A program made the position numbers and the translations under genes. From Bacteroidota bacterium (GTDB lineage: Bacteria; Bacteroidota; Bacteroidia; Chitinophagales; Saprospiraceae): a DNA stretch of 32,760 nt. The DNA lies in contig JAHEAQ010000058.1 of NCBI GenBank assembly GCA_024642705.1, forward strand, positions 1 to 32,760, written 5' to 3'. This document shows, piece by piece, positions 15,403 through 24,592 of this stretch; position 1 is the stretch's first letter; every line of letters starts with the position of its first letter. The notes beneath the pieces were generated by a model. The model was not told the DNA's origin. It saw only the letters and a program-made list of their open reading frames with translations, and ran no database searches.

Positions 15403-16422
15403 TTAATGATGATGTTCTTCTCTATGTTCTCGAATCAAATCTCTTCCAAAATCGCCATCAAAATCCCTCCAAACCGTATGAATATGATTAGCATTGTTTT
15501 GCGCATTATCGAATTCTATCAAAAAAGATTCGCCTTGGATCCTATAATAGTGCTCTTCGCCTAAAGTAGTAGAACCAGCCCATGCAAAAATTATTTCATC
15601 TTGATCTTCTTCCAAAATACTTTCCATTCTTTCTTCTGCTAGATCTTCAGGTATGGAAGAAATATATTCAGTAATGATATCCATTAATAATTTCTGCTGA
15701 TCTCTTTCCAAATCTTCATATTTAATTCCTCTTTTTGCAAAAGGTGCTACTTCAACTGCATTAGAAGTTGCAATTTCCCAATAGGAAGCTTCTTGTATTA
15801 TAGCTTCTTCTTTTTGGTCACGATCCAAAGAATTGATCAATTGTAATCCTAAGCTTTGTTCTACTTCTAAACTTTTTAATCCCTTTCTACTGCCAGATTT
15901 TACAATTGCTGGGTTTGCACCAAAAAATCTAGGACTCATACTTACTTTATCATCTACTGTGGTAAAATGCAATGAAATATGATGGCCTTCAAATCTCCAA
16001 GCCCAAACGTCATCTTCTTCCGGATCACCATATATAGCAACATAATAATTTTCAGGATTTCTCCTTTTTGGATTGTTTTCTAATTCTGCTAATACATTTT
16101 CTAAATCTATAGTAGCCATTGTCTTCTCATATCCAGATTCACTTAAATATTTTTTCAATAAAATATGAAATTTACTTTTTTGGTCTTCTGTCATTCCCTC
16201 TAAATTAATTCCAGGTCTAGCCCAATCTGTTGCTGGAAGATAATGCCATCTTTCTCTGTAAATATCATCCATCGAAAACATAACTTTTTCCAATTGGTCG
16301 TCCTCCAAAGATTCCATGAACTCAATTATTTCATGATCGGAACGGTCAGAAAAAGAGTAAAACATGGAAAAGCATATAATTAACATGGTGATCACCACCT
16401 TTATTGGCATATTGAAATTCAT
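15403..16422 (-). CDS. DUF3500 family exported protein
   Basis: A 339-residue protein with an N-terminal hydrophobic segment (about residues 8-24), probably a signal peptide or anchor. The DUF3500 signature is clear: DDVWAWRFEGHHISLHFT in the middle and the C-terminal run of FAWAG, HYYRIQGESFLIEFDN, NHIHTVWRD and DFGRDL, ending in a histidine-rich tail (REEHHH). The family's function is not established to my knowledge. The many conserved His, Asp and Glu residues would suit metal binding, which is inference. It sits between the MFS gene (34 bases upstream) and a sulfatase (15 bases downstream) in one apparent operon. Confidence 0.9.
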   Translation of the reverse strand: MNFNMPIKVVITMLIICFSMFYSFSDRSDHEIIEFMESLEDDQLEKVMFSMDDIYRERWHYLPATDWARPGINLEGMTEDQKSKFHILLKKYLSESGYEKTMATIDLENVLAELENNPKRRNPENYYVAIYGDPEEDDVWAWRFEGHHISLHFTTVDDKVSMSPRFFGANPAIVKSGSRKGLKSLEVEQSLGLQLINSLDRDQKEEAIIQEASYWEIATSNAVEVAPFAKRGIKYEDLERDQQKLLMDIITEYISSIPEDLAEERMESILEEDQDEIIFAWAGSTTLGEEHYYRIQGESFLIEFDNAQNNANHIHTVWRDFDGDFGRDLIREHREEHHH

Positions 16423-16456
16423 ATTTTGTTTTTTTAGTTTTTCAATTTAATAATTT

Positions 16457-17638
16457 TTAATCAATTCTTTTATTTTTTCTATTCCAAAGAGACCAAAGTC
16501 CAATAACGGGACCGATTACAAGAACCAGAAAAATGTATTTAAATTCTGCATGCTGATATAAAAAACTGATCAATTGAATACTCACAATTGTTAAAGCAAA
16601 GCCAATACTATTGACAATAGTTAACGCAGTCCCCTTCAATTCCGGGATGGCATTATTTGCTACGATTGTTGAAAACATCGGAGAGTCAGCAACTATTGTC
16701 AAACCCCATATCAAAGCATATATTATAAATAAAGTTGGGTTTTGCAAACCTAAAAACAGTGGAGAAAATAAACAGCAAAATCCAGAAATCCCTAATGCAA
16801 AAGAAGCTATTTTTTTTGGATGGAATATTGAACTAACTAATCCAGCAAAAAAACAACCTAAAGTTCCAACACCTATTATTATAAAACTCCAAAGTGAAAT
16901 ATTCAAAATTAACCCTGAATGATGATCATTGAAATATTTCAACATTAAGGGAACAAAAGCATAAAATGTGTACAATTCCCACATATGACCAAAATAACCA
17001 AATGCTGCTGATTTAAATGGTCGATAATTGAAAGCCGCAAAAGTTTTGCTCAACTCTATTTTTTGGGATTTTTTTCTGAACGGACCATCAGGCACAAAAA
17101 GAATAATAGCAGTTCCGCCAATTATTGATGCGAATGAAGTTGTTATGATCACATACGAATAAGAAAAATTTTGTAAATAATCCTTTACCAAATGTGGAAA
17201 CGCTGATCCTAATACTAAAGCGCCAACTAAAAAACCTAACGATTTGCCCAATGATTTATCAAAGTGATCAGCAGCGATTTTCATTCCTACTGGATAGATT
17301 CCCGCAAGAAAGAAACCTGTCATAAACCTTGACAATAATGCAACGGGGAATTCCAAATCAGGAAGGATAAAAATAATATTGGCAAATGCAGCTACTATTG
17401 CATTGATAAAAAAAACTTTGGAAGGTGAAATTCTATCTGAAATACTCAATAAAGCATAAGTCAAAGTTCCAATTATAAATCCTAATTGAATGGAAGAAGT
17501 GAAAAGTGCAACGGATGTTTCGGGGAAATGATATTTTTCAATAAGATCGTTTACAATGGCATTCCCAGCAAACCACAATGAAGTACAAAAAAATTGTGCA
17601 AATACTATAACACCAAGTAAAAATGGATTTCTTTTCAA
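16457..17638 (-). CDS. Major facilitator superfamily transporter
   Basis: A 393-residue inner-membrane protein with about 12 hydrophobic helices, beginning KRNPFLLGVIVFAQFFCTSL. The loop after helix 2 (SISDRISPSKVFF) and the helix 4 motif SRFMTGFFLAGIYPVGMKIA fit the MFS fold. The first gene of the apparent operon with DUF3500 and two sulfatases, it may import or export a product of that pathway. Substrate unknown. The 149 bases upstream are AT-rich without an exact promoter match. Confidence 0.88.
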   Translation of the reverse strand: MKRNPFLLGVIVFAQFFCTSLWFAGNAIVNDLIEKYHFPETSVALFTSSIQLGFIIGTLTYALLSISDRISPSKVFFINAIVAAFANIIFILPDLEFPVALLSRFMTGFFLAGIYPVGMKIAADHFDKSLGKSLGFLVGALVLGSAFPHLVKDYLQNFSYSYVIITTSFASIIGGTAIILFVPDGPFRKKSQKIELSKTFAAFNYRPFKSAAFGYFGHMWELYTFYAFVPLMLKYFNDHHSGLILNISLWSFIIIGVGTLGCFFAGLVSSIFHPKKIASFALGISGFCCLFSPLFLGLQNPTLFIIYALIWGLTIVADSPMFSTIVANNAIPELKGTALTIVNSIGFALTIVSIQLISFLYQHAEFKYIFLVLVIGPVIGLWSLWNRKNKRID

Positions 17639-17787
17639 TTATTTTTTGGAGTAAAGAATGAAATTAAATTGTAATTAAGCTTATAATTTGAATATAGTTT
17701 GTTAAATCAATTCGAACTAATATAATCTTAAGTTTAAATTACACAAAAACTTTTATCTCTTTATTCCTTTGATGAAGAATCTATTAA

Positions 17788-18927
17788 TCATTCATACTTT
17801 CCATAAATTTCGCTAACATATGGACCATTAAGAAAACTTAAAGGTTCAATTTGGCTTTGAAGAATAACTCCTTTGGGATTTGTATGAATTAAAAAATATG
17901 CGGCTTCGCACAAAGCAGAAGCTGTTGTAGTTTGAATGGCTCTTAATAATTTAGTGCCTATAATTTTAGGATAAATATCATAAGATTTTTCGATCGCTCT
18001 TAAATTTTTATTTTGATCATATCCAACAACTTGGGCGTAAATTACTACTCGATCTGATTCTACAGAAGGAATTATAGATTGCATTAATTTGTCCAAAACG
18101 AGTGATTTGTTATTGCTCTCAGGAATACTTTTAAGCTTTTCTTTAACCCAACCATAATGACCTGGATATCTAATTGTTTTGTAATCAAGATTTTTTACTT
18201 TTCCATAAAATGCCTTTGGCAAATCCGCAGCACCACCAGAAGTATAATTGTCTTCGAAAGCTTCACCGTTGATAATGATGGTTTCAGTTCCTGATAGGGA
18301 AGGGATAAGTTGCCTGGTATAATCTTTAACAACCACTGCATCTTTTACATATTCTGTAGCAACCCCAATTGGGCTCCAGGTATAGGCATAAAAATAAGGT
18401 GACAAAGCATGTTCAGATAAAGCCCCAACCCTCATTTTGATGCTTTCCAGCTTGTCATTATTGAATTTGGTTTTGAATTCATTGTATAGTTGGCAAGCAA
18501 GGAGGTTGATGTAACCTGGCGCTAGACCAGTTTGTAGTATAAATCCTGTTTCTGCATCGCTAGCCTCTTCGATAATTTGATCACTTTCCGCAACATATTC
18601 GGTTAAATTGGCATAGTGAGAATGGCTTTTTTTAGCCATAGCTGCAATTCTTGGGGCTTGACTTCCAGGGAGGCAATCAAGAATAACGTCTGATTTTTGG
18701 AAAATAGCGTCCATTTCATCATTTGATTCTTGTAATGGCATCAAGAAAGTTTCGACAGAAATTCTACGATTTTGACCTTCATTGATCCATCTTAAAGCGT
18801 CATTAAGCGATTGGGTATTGATATCACCAATGTAAATTCTGGGAGTCATGGCATTATTGCATGCCAATATTAGAGCAGCAGCACGACCTATACCGCCTGC
18901 CCCGCAAATTGCGATGGTTGGATTCAT
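17788..18927 (-). CDS. Saccharopine dehydrogenase-like oxidoreductase
   Basis: A 379-residue NAD(P)-dependent protein. The N-terminal Rossmann fold has GAGGIGRAA (residues 9-17; G9, G11, G14) and an acidic strand end (IYIGD). The following VILDCLPGSQAPRIAAMAKK and LQTGLAPGYINLLACQLYNE are typical of the saccharopine dehydrogenase / carboxynorspermidine reductase superfamily. The exact reaction (lysine catabolism versus another amino-acid or polyamine step) cannot be decided from sequence alone. It stands alone, 149 bases from the MFS gene, and is divergent from ftsK across a 333-base gap that holds short repeats. Confidence 0.85.
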   Translation of the reverse strand: MNPTIAICGAGGIGRAAALILACNNAMTPRIYIGDINTQSLNDALRWINEGQNRRISVETFLMPLQESNDEMDAIFQKSDVILDCLPGSQAPRIAAMAKKSHSHYANLTEYVAESDQIIEEASDAETGFILQTGLAPGYINLLACQLYNEFKTKFNNDKLESIKMRVGALSEHALSPYFYAYTWSPIGVATEYVKDAVVVKDYTRQLIPSLSGTETIIINGEAFEDNYTSGGAADLPKAFYGKVKNLDYKTIRYPGHYGWVKEKLKSIPESNNKSLVLDKLMQSIIPSVESDRVVIYAQVVGYDQNKNLRAIEKSYDIYPKIIGTKLLRAIQTTTASALCEAAYFLIHTNPKGVILQSQIEPLSFLNGPYVSEIYGKYE

Positions 18928-19260
18928 TATTGTGGCTTTTTAATCCAACATAAATATTGGATCATTCAAACCCCAAAATTAGAACATTGAGCTCAGAATC
19001 CAAATTAGAACAAAGAAAAGAAGGTGCTCGATTAAAAATATTTTTTAAATAATATTTTCATATACTAAAAATTCAAATTTCTAATTGATTTAAAATCAAT
19101 TAATATTTAATTAAAAAACATATTAAGAAAAATTATAATGTATAAAATGTTATAAAAGAACTAAAAACAATTAACAAAATATTTTAATTTGTTAATTTTA
19201 ATAATAACTTTACATTGTCGTAGCAGACAACAAATTATAATTCTATTCCAAAAACTGATT
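18928..19260. promoter_or_regulatory. 333-base divergent regulatory region (saccharopine dehydrogenase-like gene / ftsK)
   Basis: No gene seen. Nearest the dehydrogenase gene are an inverted repeat ATCCAA (18943-18948) / TTGGAT (18957-18962) and a direct repeat of AATTAGAACA (18977-18986 and 19003-19012), 26 bases apart. Further on is an odd palindrome TAATTGATTT-A-AAATCAATTA (19082-19102). A TAACTTTA (19205-19212) resembles a -7 box for ftsK but lacks a well-placed upstream TTTG. The rest is very AT-rich. Confidence 0.45.
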
Positions 19261-21735
19261 ATGGCTCGTAAGAAGAACGTATCCAAACAAAAGGGTAATG
19301 CAACCAACTTTAAGGATGAGAGGTGGAGAAAAGTTTTGGGCTTGTTCTGTTGGCTAGTAGCTATATATTTGGCAATTGCATTTTTGTCATATATGTTTAC
19401 TTGGAAAGCAGATCAGGACAAAGTTTTAAAATTTACTTGGCATGTTTTGTTTCAGGCTGATTTAAGTGTAAACAATTGGTTGGGTCGATTAGGAGCAATA
19501 ACTTCCAATGCATTTTTCTATTGGGGTTTTGGTTTGCCATCTATAACCATAGTATTTTTGCTTTTTAGGCTAGGGTATGATTTGATAAAAAGGTTTAGAT
19601 TGAATTCATTTTGGAAATTTGCAGCCAACTTAATAATAATTTCGCTTTTCCTTTCTCTGTGTTTAGAATTTGTGTTTAGAAATTCTGAATTTACTTGGGG
19701 AGGTGCATTTGGAGAGAGTTCATACAAATGGTTGAGCAACTTTCTAGGGAATATGGGATTATTCGTAATGATTGTATTTGTATTGTTAACTTATGCAATG
19801 TGGAATTTTAATTTATCTCTATCTTTTGATAATGTTAAAATGCCTTTTAATGTTAAAAACCCATTTGAAAAATTAACAAATTTTAAATTTCAAAATAATA
19901 AAGAAGCACAAGCAGTTCCATCCCAGAAACTGACGCTAGAAGGAGATCAGGCTGAGGATTATCTCAGGCCTGATCTATCTTCCAAACATAGAAATACTGA
20001 TTTCGAGGTCGTTTCAGAAACCGATTTATCTGAAGACGCTTCTATGGATAATGAGGAACTGGAGTTCGAAAATATCAAAAAGAACTCCAGTTCCAAACTT
20101 ATCTTGGACATGAACTCCGATCTGGAAATCACTGCTGCCAATGGAGAAGAAGTAAAAGCAAATTCCGCTATAGGTCATCTCACTGACGACTCTAATTCAG
20201 AACATTCTACACCTAATCTGTCTGATCCTTATGATCACACTCTTGATTTATCATCTTATGTAATGCCTAAATTGGAGTTCCTTAATGATTATAATGAATT
20301 CAAAACAGAAATTGATAGAGTCGAATTAGAGGCTAATAAAGACCAAATCATTGAAACTTTAATGAATTACAATATTAAAATTGTAAAAATTAGAGCTACC
20401 ATTGGACCTACGGTAACACTTTATGAAATCATCCCTGCTCCAGGTGTCAAAATTTCGAAAATTAAAAATTTAGAAGACGATATAGCATTGAGCTTGGCAG
20501 CTCTGGGCATTCGGATAATTGCACCAATTCCTGGGAAAGGTACGATTGGAATTGAAGTCCCTAACAAAAATGCCCAAGTCGTTTCTCTTAAAGAAATATT
20601 GAAATCTGATAAATTTCAAGAAACAAAAATGCAACTTCCTATTGCCTTAGGAAAAACTATTGCAAATGAAGTTTTTATTGCGGATTTAACTAAAATGCCT
20701 CACTTGTTAATAGCAGGAGCAACAGGTCAAGGAAAATCTGTTGGTATCAACACCATTTTGATGTCCTTGCTGTACAAAAAACATCCTTCGGAATTAAAAT
20801 TTGTTTTGGTGGATCCTAAAAGAGTGGAATTACCAATTTATAGTGATATTGAAAAACATTACTTGGCAAAATTACCTGGAGATGATGAAGCTATTATCAC
20901 AGATACAACCAAGGTGGTTCATACTTTGAATTCTCTATGTATTGAGATGGATAACAGATATGAATTGCTTCAGAAAGCTAGAGTTAGAAATATAAAAGAA
21001 TACAATGGAAAGTTTCAAGAAAGAAGACTTAGTCCATTGGAAGGTCATAAATTCTTACCTTTTATTGTGTTAGTTATTGATGAGTTTGCAGACTTAATCA
21101 TGACAGCAGGAAAAGAAGTTGAAATGCCGATAGGAAGATTGGCTCAATTGGCTAGGGCGGTAGGAATTCATTTGATTATAGCAACACAACGACCTTCTGT
21201 TAAAATCATTACTGGTTTAATTAAAGCAAATTTCCCAGCTAGGTTAGCATTTAAAGTAACTTCTGTTACGGATTCAAGAACCATTCTTGATTCTAAGGGT
21301 GCGGACCAATTGATAGGTAGAGGAGACATGCTGTTATCAGTAGGTGGAAATAATATTAGGTTGCAATGTGCATTTATTGATACCCCTGAAGTAGAAGAAG
21401 TAATTGCACATATAAGCAAACAACAAGGATATGCAACTGCATATATCTTACCTGAATTCAAGGGAGAAGACCAAGATGGAAATGGTGCAGCAATAACCTT
21501 TTCTGATTTGGACCCAATGTTTGAAGAAGCAGCCAAATTAATTGTAAGTAATCAACAGGGCTCAACTTCCTTAATACAAAGAAAATTATCATTGGGATAC
21601 AATAGGGCTGGCAGAATAATGGATCAAATGGAATCCCTTGGCATCGTTGGTGGAGCACAAGGGTCGAAGCCAAGAGAAGTATTATTCTTCAGCGAACAAG
21701 AACTAGATACATTTATGGAAAAACTTAAGAATTAA
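19261..21735 (+). CDS. ftsK: DNA translocase FtsK/SpoIIIE
   Basis: An 824-residue septal DNA pump that segregates chromosome termini and activates XerCD recombination. ATG 19261 is chosen (MARKKNVSKQ); an in-frame upstream ATG-like start would add a segment without family resemblance. Four membrane helices fill about residues 25-180, followed by an acidic low-complexity linker (about 220-340), the alpha/beta motor with Walker A GATGQGKS (486-493) and Walker B VLVIDEFADLIM, and a C-terminal winged-helix gamma domain (EEAAKLIVSNQQGSTSLIQR, about 762-824). Complete. lolA follows 473 bases later on the same strand, a common neighbour of ftsK. Confidence 0.96.
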   Translation: MARKKNVSKQKGNATNFKDERWRKVLGLFCWLVAIYLAIAFLSYMFTWKADQDKVLKFTWHVLFQADLSVNNWLGRLGAITSNAFFYWGFGLPSITIVFLLFRLGYDLIKRFRLNSFWKFAANLIIISLFLSLCLEFVFRNSEFTWGGAFGESSYKWLSNFLGNMGLFVMIVFVLLTYAMWNFNLSLSFDNVKMPFNVKNPFEKLTNFKFQNNKEAQAVPSQKLTLEGDQAEDYLRPDLSSKHRNTDFEVVSETDLSEDASMDNEELEFENIKKNSSSKLILDMNSDLEITAANGEEVKANSAIGHLTDDSNSEHSTPNLSDPYDHTLDLSSYVMPKLEFLNDYNEFKTEIDRVELEANKDQIIETLMNYNIKIVKIRATIGPTVTLYEIIPAPGVKISKIKNLEDDIALSLAALGIRIIAPIPGKGTIGIEVPNKNAQVVSLKEILKSDKFQETKMQLPIALGKTIANEVFIADLTKMPHLLIAGATGQGKSVGINTILMSLLYKKHPSELKFVLVDPKRVELPIYSDIEKHYLAKLPGDDEAIITDTTKVVHTLNSLCIEMDNRYELLQKARVRNIKEYNGKFQERRLSPLEGHKFLPFIVLVIDEFADLIMTAGKEVEMPIGRLAQLARAVGIHLIIATQRPSVKIITGLIKANFPARLAFKVTSVTDSRTILDSKGADQLIGRGDMLLSVGGNNIRLQCAFIDTPEVEEVIAHISKQQGYATAYILPEFKGEDQDGNGAAITFSDLDPMFEEAAKLIVSNQQGSTSLIQRKLSLGYNRAGRIMDQMESLGIVGGAQGSKPREVLFFSEQELDTFMEKLKN

Positions 21736-22208
21736 AAATTATATAGTCGATTTAACCTGTTGACTTAAATTGAGAACGTAGTTTTCTTCATGACCTGCCC
21801 GGCGTAGTATCCGGGAATTATAATAGAGCAAACCGGTTACTATTTAGTAGCCGGTTTTTTTTTGACAGGAATTGAATAAAATATTATTCTATATGTTGCA
21901 AGCCCTCTGGTTTTATTAATTTATTTCTCTGTAAAAGCAGGGATGCTAGAAAAGAGTATATTGACTTTAGGGAATTAAAACTTAATACGAAATTTTTCTA
22001 TACCGTCTTATAAATACAAATCATTTTTAACATGGTAATTAAATCCCTCTAATTTTAGAACTTAAGGACTTGATAATTGTTATATTTTTATATTATTGTA
22101 ACTTTTTTCGTCACTGTCAAAAATTAGTTTTAACAAAACATTAAAAGACAATCATATATCTTTTTTGATATTTTGCACGTCTTATAATAAAATAAATATA
22201 GAACAAGA
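21736..22208. other. 473-base gap between ftsK and lolA: two hairpins, no gene
   Basis: No credible frame. A CCCGG / CCGGG hairpin (21798-21802 with 21811-21815) precedes the terminator at 21829-21863. The remaining ~340 bases are AT-rich; I see no clear promoter box before lolA. Confidence 0.5.
21829..21863 (+). terminator. Rho-independent terminator downstream of ftsK
   Basis: AACCGGTTACT pairs with AGTAGCCGGTT (one G-U pair) around a short loop, followed by nine T. It lies about 95 bases after the ftsK stop, behind a second hairpin, so it ends either the ftsK message or a small RNA. Confidence 0.85.
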
Positions 22209-22880
22209 ATGAAATTATTATTAAGTATTATTTTACTGTTAACATTTGGTATTACAGCATTCTCTCAAGAAAATTTGGTAGATATAAAAGATCCGAAAGC
22301 AAAAGCAATTTTAGATAAGATCTCTAGTCAATTAGAAGGTTATAAAAGCCTAGAAATGGATTTCGAATTGGCCATTGAATTTCAAGGCATGCCTGCAGAA
22401 AAACAAAAAGGTAAAATAATTCAACAAGGGAAAAAATATTTCGTCGATATGGATATTCAATCTGTTTATAGTGATGGTAAATCATTATGGTTATATATGA
22501 AAAAAAATAAGGAAGTCCAATGGAATGATGCTGATGCTGCGGCTGAAAGTGGATTTATGGATCCAACATCCTTAATTAATTTGTATAAAACTGGAGAATA
22601 TGGTTATGCAATTACTGGAGAAAAAGTTGAAGACGGAAAGACCATTCAGTCTATCGAATTCAAACCATTAGATAGAGATTCTCCTTATTCAAAAATGCGA
22701 TTAATTGTTTTGAAAGGCTCAAATACCGTAAAGAGTATGAAAGTATTTTCTAAAGATGGTTCTAGTTATACTTTGAATATTAATAATATAAAACCAAACC
22801 TAGATTATCCTGCGAATACATTTGTTTTCGACAAATCCAAATTTCCGGGTGTTCATATAGAAGACTTGAGAATGGATTAA
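22209..22880 (+). CDS. lolA: Outer-membrane lipoprotein carrier protein LolA
   Basis: A 223-residue periplasmic carrier that takes lipoproteins from the LolCDE transporter to the outer membrane. The signal peptide is MKLLLSIILLLTFGITAFSQ (cleavage near residue 19-20). The mature half-barrel fold shows repeated strand motifs: KSLEMDFELAIEFQG, KGKIIQQGKKYFVDM, YSDGKSLWLYMKKNKEVQW, then the C-terminal FKPLDRDSPYSKMRLIVLKG and PANTFVFDKSKFPGVHIEDL. Length fits the family. It lies downstream of ftsK and convergent with purA. Confidence 0.9.
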   Translation: MKLLLSIILLLTFGITAFSQENLVDIKDPKAKAILDKISSQLEGYKSLEMDFELAIEFQGMPAEKQKGKIIQQGKKYFVDMDIQSVYSDGKSLWLYMKKNKEVQWNDADAAAESGFMDPTSLINLYKTGEYGYAITGEKVEDGKTIQSIEFKPLDRDSPYSKMRLIVLKGSNTVKSMKVFSKDGSSYTLNINNIKPNLDYPANTFVFDKSKFPGVHIEDLRMD

Positions 22881-22939
22881 TCAATTTCATTATTCCTAAT
22901 AAAAAAGAGAAAATTGAATTCTGAAAATGCAAATTATTA

Positions 22940-22962
22940 GCCTAAATAAAAATTATTTAGGC
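22940..22962. terminator. Hairpin overlapping the purA stop codon
   Basis: GCCTAAATAA (22940-22949) and TTATTTAGGC (22953-22962) form a perfect 10-bp stem with a three-base loop, between convergent lolA and purA. The purA stop codon lies in the 3' arm. No long T-run follows on either strand, so terminator function is uncertain. Confidence 0.45.
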
Positions 22963-24221
22963 AGTAATTTATGTCTTTCAGGTCCAGTTGATACCATAGA
23001 AATTCTCGTTTCAAGCATGGTTTCAAGATTTTCAATATAATCTTTTGCTTCATCAGGTAAATCAGCATAACTGTTTATTAGATCTAATGAACAATTCCAT
23101 GCTTTTATGGAAGTATATTTCGGTGTAATTCCATCCATATTTAAGTCGTAAGGCAGGGAATTAGTATTTGTTCCATTTATATTGTATGATTCACACACTT
23201 GAATTTGATCAAAATGATCCAAAACGTCAAGTTTGGTCAATACAATTTGAGTTACCCCATTAAGCATTATTGTGTACTTTAATTGAGGAATGTCATTCCA
23301 ACCGCATCTTCTAGGTCTTCCTGTTGTTGCACCAAATTCGTGTCCTAGTTTTCTTAATTTTTCTCCTGTTTCATCATGTAATTCCGTAGGAAAAGGGCCA
23401 GATCCAACTCTTGTACAATAGGCTTTGGCAATTCCTATTACTTCTCCAATTTTTTGAGGTGCAATTCCTAATCCTGTGCAAACTCCAGCAGTAATAGTAT
23501 TGGATGATGTAACATAAGGATAAGTACCAAAATCTATATCTAACATAGAACCTTGGGCCCCTTCTGCCAATATTCTTTTTCCATCTTTGATAGCTTTATT
23601 GATATAATACTCACAATCAATAGTCGGAATTACTTTTAAGTTTTCAATACATTCAAACCACTTTTTCTCCTCTGCTTCAATATCAAAATCAACATCTGGA
23701 TATCCGTTCAGAATACCCATATGTTTTTCTTTTAATAAGTTGTACTTTTCTTGAAAATCGGAGCTAAATAAATCTCCAACTCGCAATCCGTTCCTTCCTG
23801 TTTTGTCCATATAAGTAGGGCCAATGCCTTTCAGTGTGGAGCCAATTTTACTTATACCTTTTGAAGCTTCAGATGCAGCATCAAGCCATCTGTGGGAAGG
23901 AATGATAAGATGCGCTTTTTTTGCGATCAATAAATTGTTTTTATAATTTATTTTTGCAGACTCTAGTTTCTCAATTTCCCGTTGAAAAGTAATAGGATCA
24001 ATAACAACCCCATTCCCTATAATATTAGTAATATTTGATCTGAATATTCCAGATGGAATAGTATGCAATACGTATTTATCATTGCCAATAACAATGGTAT
24101 GACCAGCATTTGGTCCACCTTGGAATCTACAAACAAGATCATACTTATCTGCTAAATAATCAACTATTTTTCCTTTTCCCTCGTCTCCCCATTGTAAACC
24201 TAAAATAACATCTACCGCCAT
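22953..24221 (-). CDS. purA: Adenylosuccinate synthetase
   Basis: A 422-residue cytosolic enzyme that joins IMP and aspartate with GTP to form adenylosuccinate, the first committed step to AMP. The glycine-rich loop GLQWGDEGKGK (residues 8-18; catalytic Asp13) and GGPNAGH (His41) are intact, as are the EGAQGSMLDIDFGTYPYVTS and GVCTGLGIAP motifs and the GRPRRCGW substrate loop. Full length. Upstream on the same strand, 371 bases away, lies fur; the order spoT-fur-purA is familiar from Bacteroidota. Confidence 0.97.
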   Translation of the reverse strand: MAVDVILGLQWGDEGKGKIVDYLADKYDLVCRFQGGPNAGHTIVIGNDKYVLHTIPSGIFRSNITNIIGNGVVIDPITFQREIEKLESAKINYKNNLLIAKKAHLIIPSHRWLDAASEASKGISKIGSTLKGIGPTYMDKTGRNGLRVGDLFSSDFQEKYNLLKEKHMGILNGYPDVDFDIEAEEKKWFECIENLKVIPTIDCEYYINKAIKDGKRILAEGAQGSMLDIDFGTYPYVTSSNTITAGVCTGLGIAPQKIGEVIGIAKAYCTRVGSGPFPTELHDETGEKLRKLGHEFGATTGRPRRCGWNDIPQLKYTIMLNGVTQIVLTKLDVLDHFDQIQVCESYNINGTNTNSLPYDLNMDGITPKYTSIKAWNCSLDLINSYADLPDEAKDYIENLETMLETRISMVSTGPERHKLLPK

Positions 24222-24592
24222 CTTTAAATTAATATCGTTTTGTATAAAATTCTGTTAATTGTTCTAATTTAACTCATGTTAAACCAGTCCATAAAATTTA
24301 ATACTTCAATTATCAATATTTCAATATTTTAAAAAAAATAATTAAATTGGTTGAAGTAAAGTTTAAAGCGTAAAAATAGAAAACTACGGGTTATTAAAAC
24401 CTTAAATTGGAGTTATTTTATAATTTTATTTATATATAAGAATGTGAACTTCATTTTTTTATTCTTTTTTGAGGTTTTTTAAAGATAATATTACATCAAA
24501 CTTTAAATGTTATTGAAGCTTGAATTATTCCTCTGGATAAAGCTCGAAGATTGAATATTTTCAATTTTTTTTGTAAAAATTTGTAGATAGGA
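24222..24592. other. 371-base AT-rich gap between fur and purA
   Basis: No gene seen. It is extremely AT-rich. The only structure I note is TTTAAC (24268-24273) / GTTAAA (24278-24283), an inverted repeat about 50 bases before the purA start. No clear terminator for fur was found, so read-through into purA is possible. Confidence 0.4.

Noticed and set aside
19189-19260. A 24-residue N-terminal extension of FtsK.
   Set aside because: It would begin inside an AT-rich upstream region and shows no family resemblance. ATG 19261 gives a normal basic FtsK start.
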